A DNA stretch of 5,662 nucleotides, from positions 1 to 5,662 of the forward strand of contig JAKSBO010001113.1 in the NCBI GenBank assembly GCA_022361095.1, written 5' to 3'. This document shows, one piece after another, positions 5,609 through 5,662 of the stretch; position 1 is the first letter of the stretch; each line of letters opens with the position of its first letter. Source of the stretch: Desulfobacterales bacterium (lineage in GTDB: Bacteria > Desulfobacterota > Desulfobacteria > Desulfobacterales > Desulfobacteraceae). Made by a program: the position numbers and the translations under genes. The notes beneath the pieces are model-generated. The model ran no database searches, was not told the origin of the DNA, and saw only the letters and a program-made list of their open reading frames with translations.

Positions 5609-5662
5609 ATGAGTCAATATTACCTGTTTCAGGATACCAGAAAATGCATCGGATGCCATACC
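5609..5662 (+). CDS. 4Fe-4S ferredoxin-like electron-transfer subunit, N-terminus only
   Basis: Only 18 codons are in the window: MSQYYLFQDTRKCIGCHT. The hydrophobic strand followed by D-x-x-K-C-I-G-C-H is the usual opening of the DmsB/PhsB/PsrB-type subunit, which carries several 4Fe-4S clusters and passes electrons between a membrane quinone module and the catalytic subunit. The two Cys are the first pair of a CxxCxxC...C cluster motif. There is no signal peptide. GGAGG (5600-5604) stands four bases before the ATG, and a small hairpin, GTGTC-N6-GACAC (5583-5598), lies just upstream of it. Its position after the molybdopterin subunit supports a two- or three-part complex; a membrane anchor gene may follow beyond the window. 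Confidence 0.8.
   Translation, partial: MSQYYLFQDTRKCIGCHT

Noticed and set aside
1..5662. CRISPR arrays, tRNA or rRNA genes, intact transposase or integrase genes
   Set aside because: I looked for regularly spaced repeats, tRNA-like folds and transposase motifs on both strands and found none.

Overview
The window joins two very different stretches of DNA, with a sharp junction near position 2206. To the left the sequence is AT-rich (hand count: 15 G+C of 60 bases at 1141-1200; 23 of 60 at 2161-2220). To the right it is GC-richer (37 of 60 at 2221-2280; 42 of 60 at 4441-4500). The right part encodes an anaerobic respiratory-type molybdopterin enzyme and the start of its iron-sulfur partner. 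That type of gene pair and codon use suggests an anaerobic, sulfur-metabolising proteobacterium, perhaps Desulfobacterota. This taxonomic placement is inference from gene content and was not tested. The left part looks like acquired accessory DNA.

Left part, 1-2206. It begins with the 3' end of an unrecognised gene (2-667). The stop codon of that gene lies inside a compound inverted repeat (644-701). A gene-poor stretch follows, with a candidate promoter whose spacer carries a perfect dyad (945-974). Next is a 291-residue protein (1088-1963) with the D...E-x-K signature of a PD-(D/E)XK nuclease. After it come about 240 bases with no recognisable gene, ending at the composition junction.

Middle, 2208-3004. 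On the minus strand lie the remains of a surface-polysaccharide or glycan cluster: a glycosyltransferase N-terminus (2669-2851), a SPASM-domain piece of a radical SAM protein (2437-2655) and, one frame over, the C-terminus of a second, MurG-like glycosyltransferase (2208-2489). The decayed genes still have a good candidate promoter (2930-2958) and ribosome binding sites. A divergent plus-strand promoter candidate (2974-3004) faces away from them.

Right part, 3005-5662. A 694-residue molybdopterin oxidoreductase (3271-5355) resembles the thiosulfate/polysulfide reductase catalytic subunits but has no Tat signal. It is followed, after a 253-base gap with a long hairpin, by the first 18 codons of a 4Fe-4S ferredoxin-like subunit (5609 onward). 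A 16-base element, TGGCATGYTTATGGCA, occurs 80 bases before the first gene and 57 bases before the second. It has the -24/-12 layout of a sigma-54 promoter and also reads as a direct repeat with 11-base period. The simplest model is that both genes encode subunits of one cytoplasmic-facing redox complex and are switched on together from matching promoters. No CRISPR array, tRNA, rRNA or intact transposase gene was seen.
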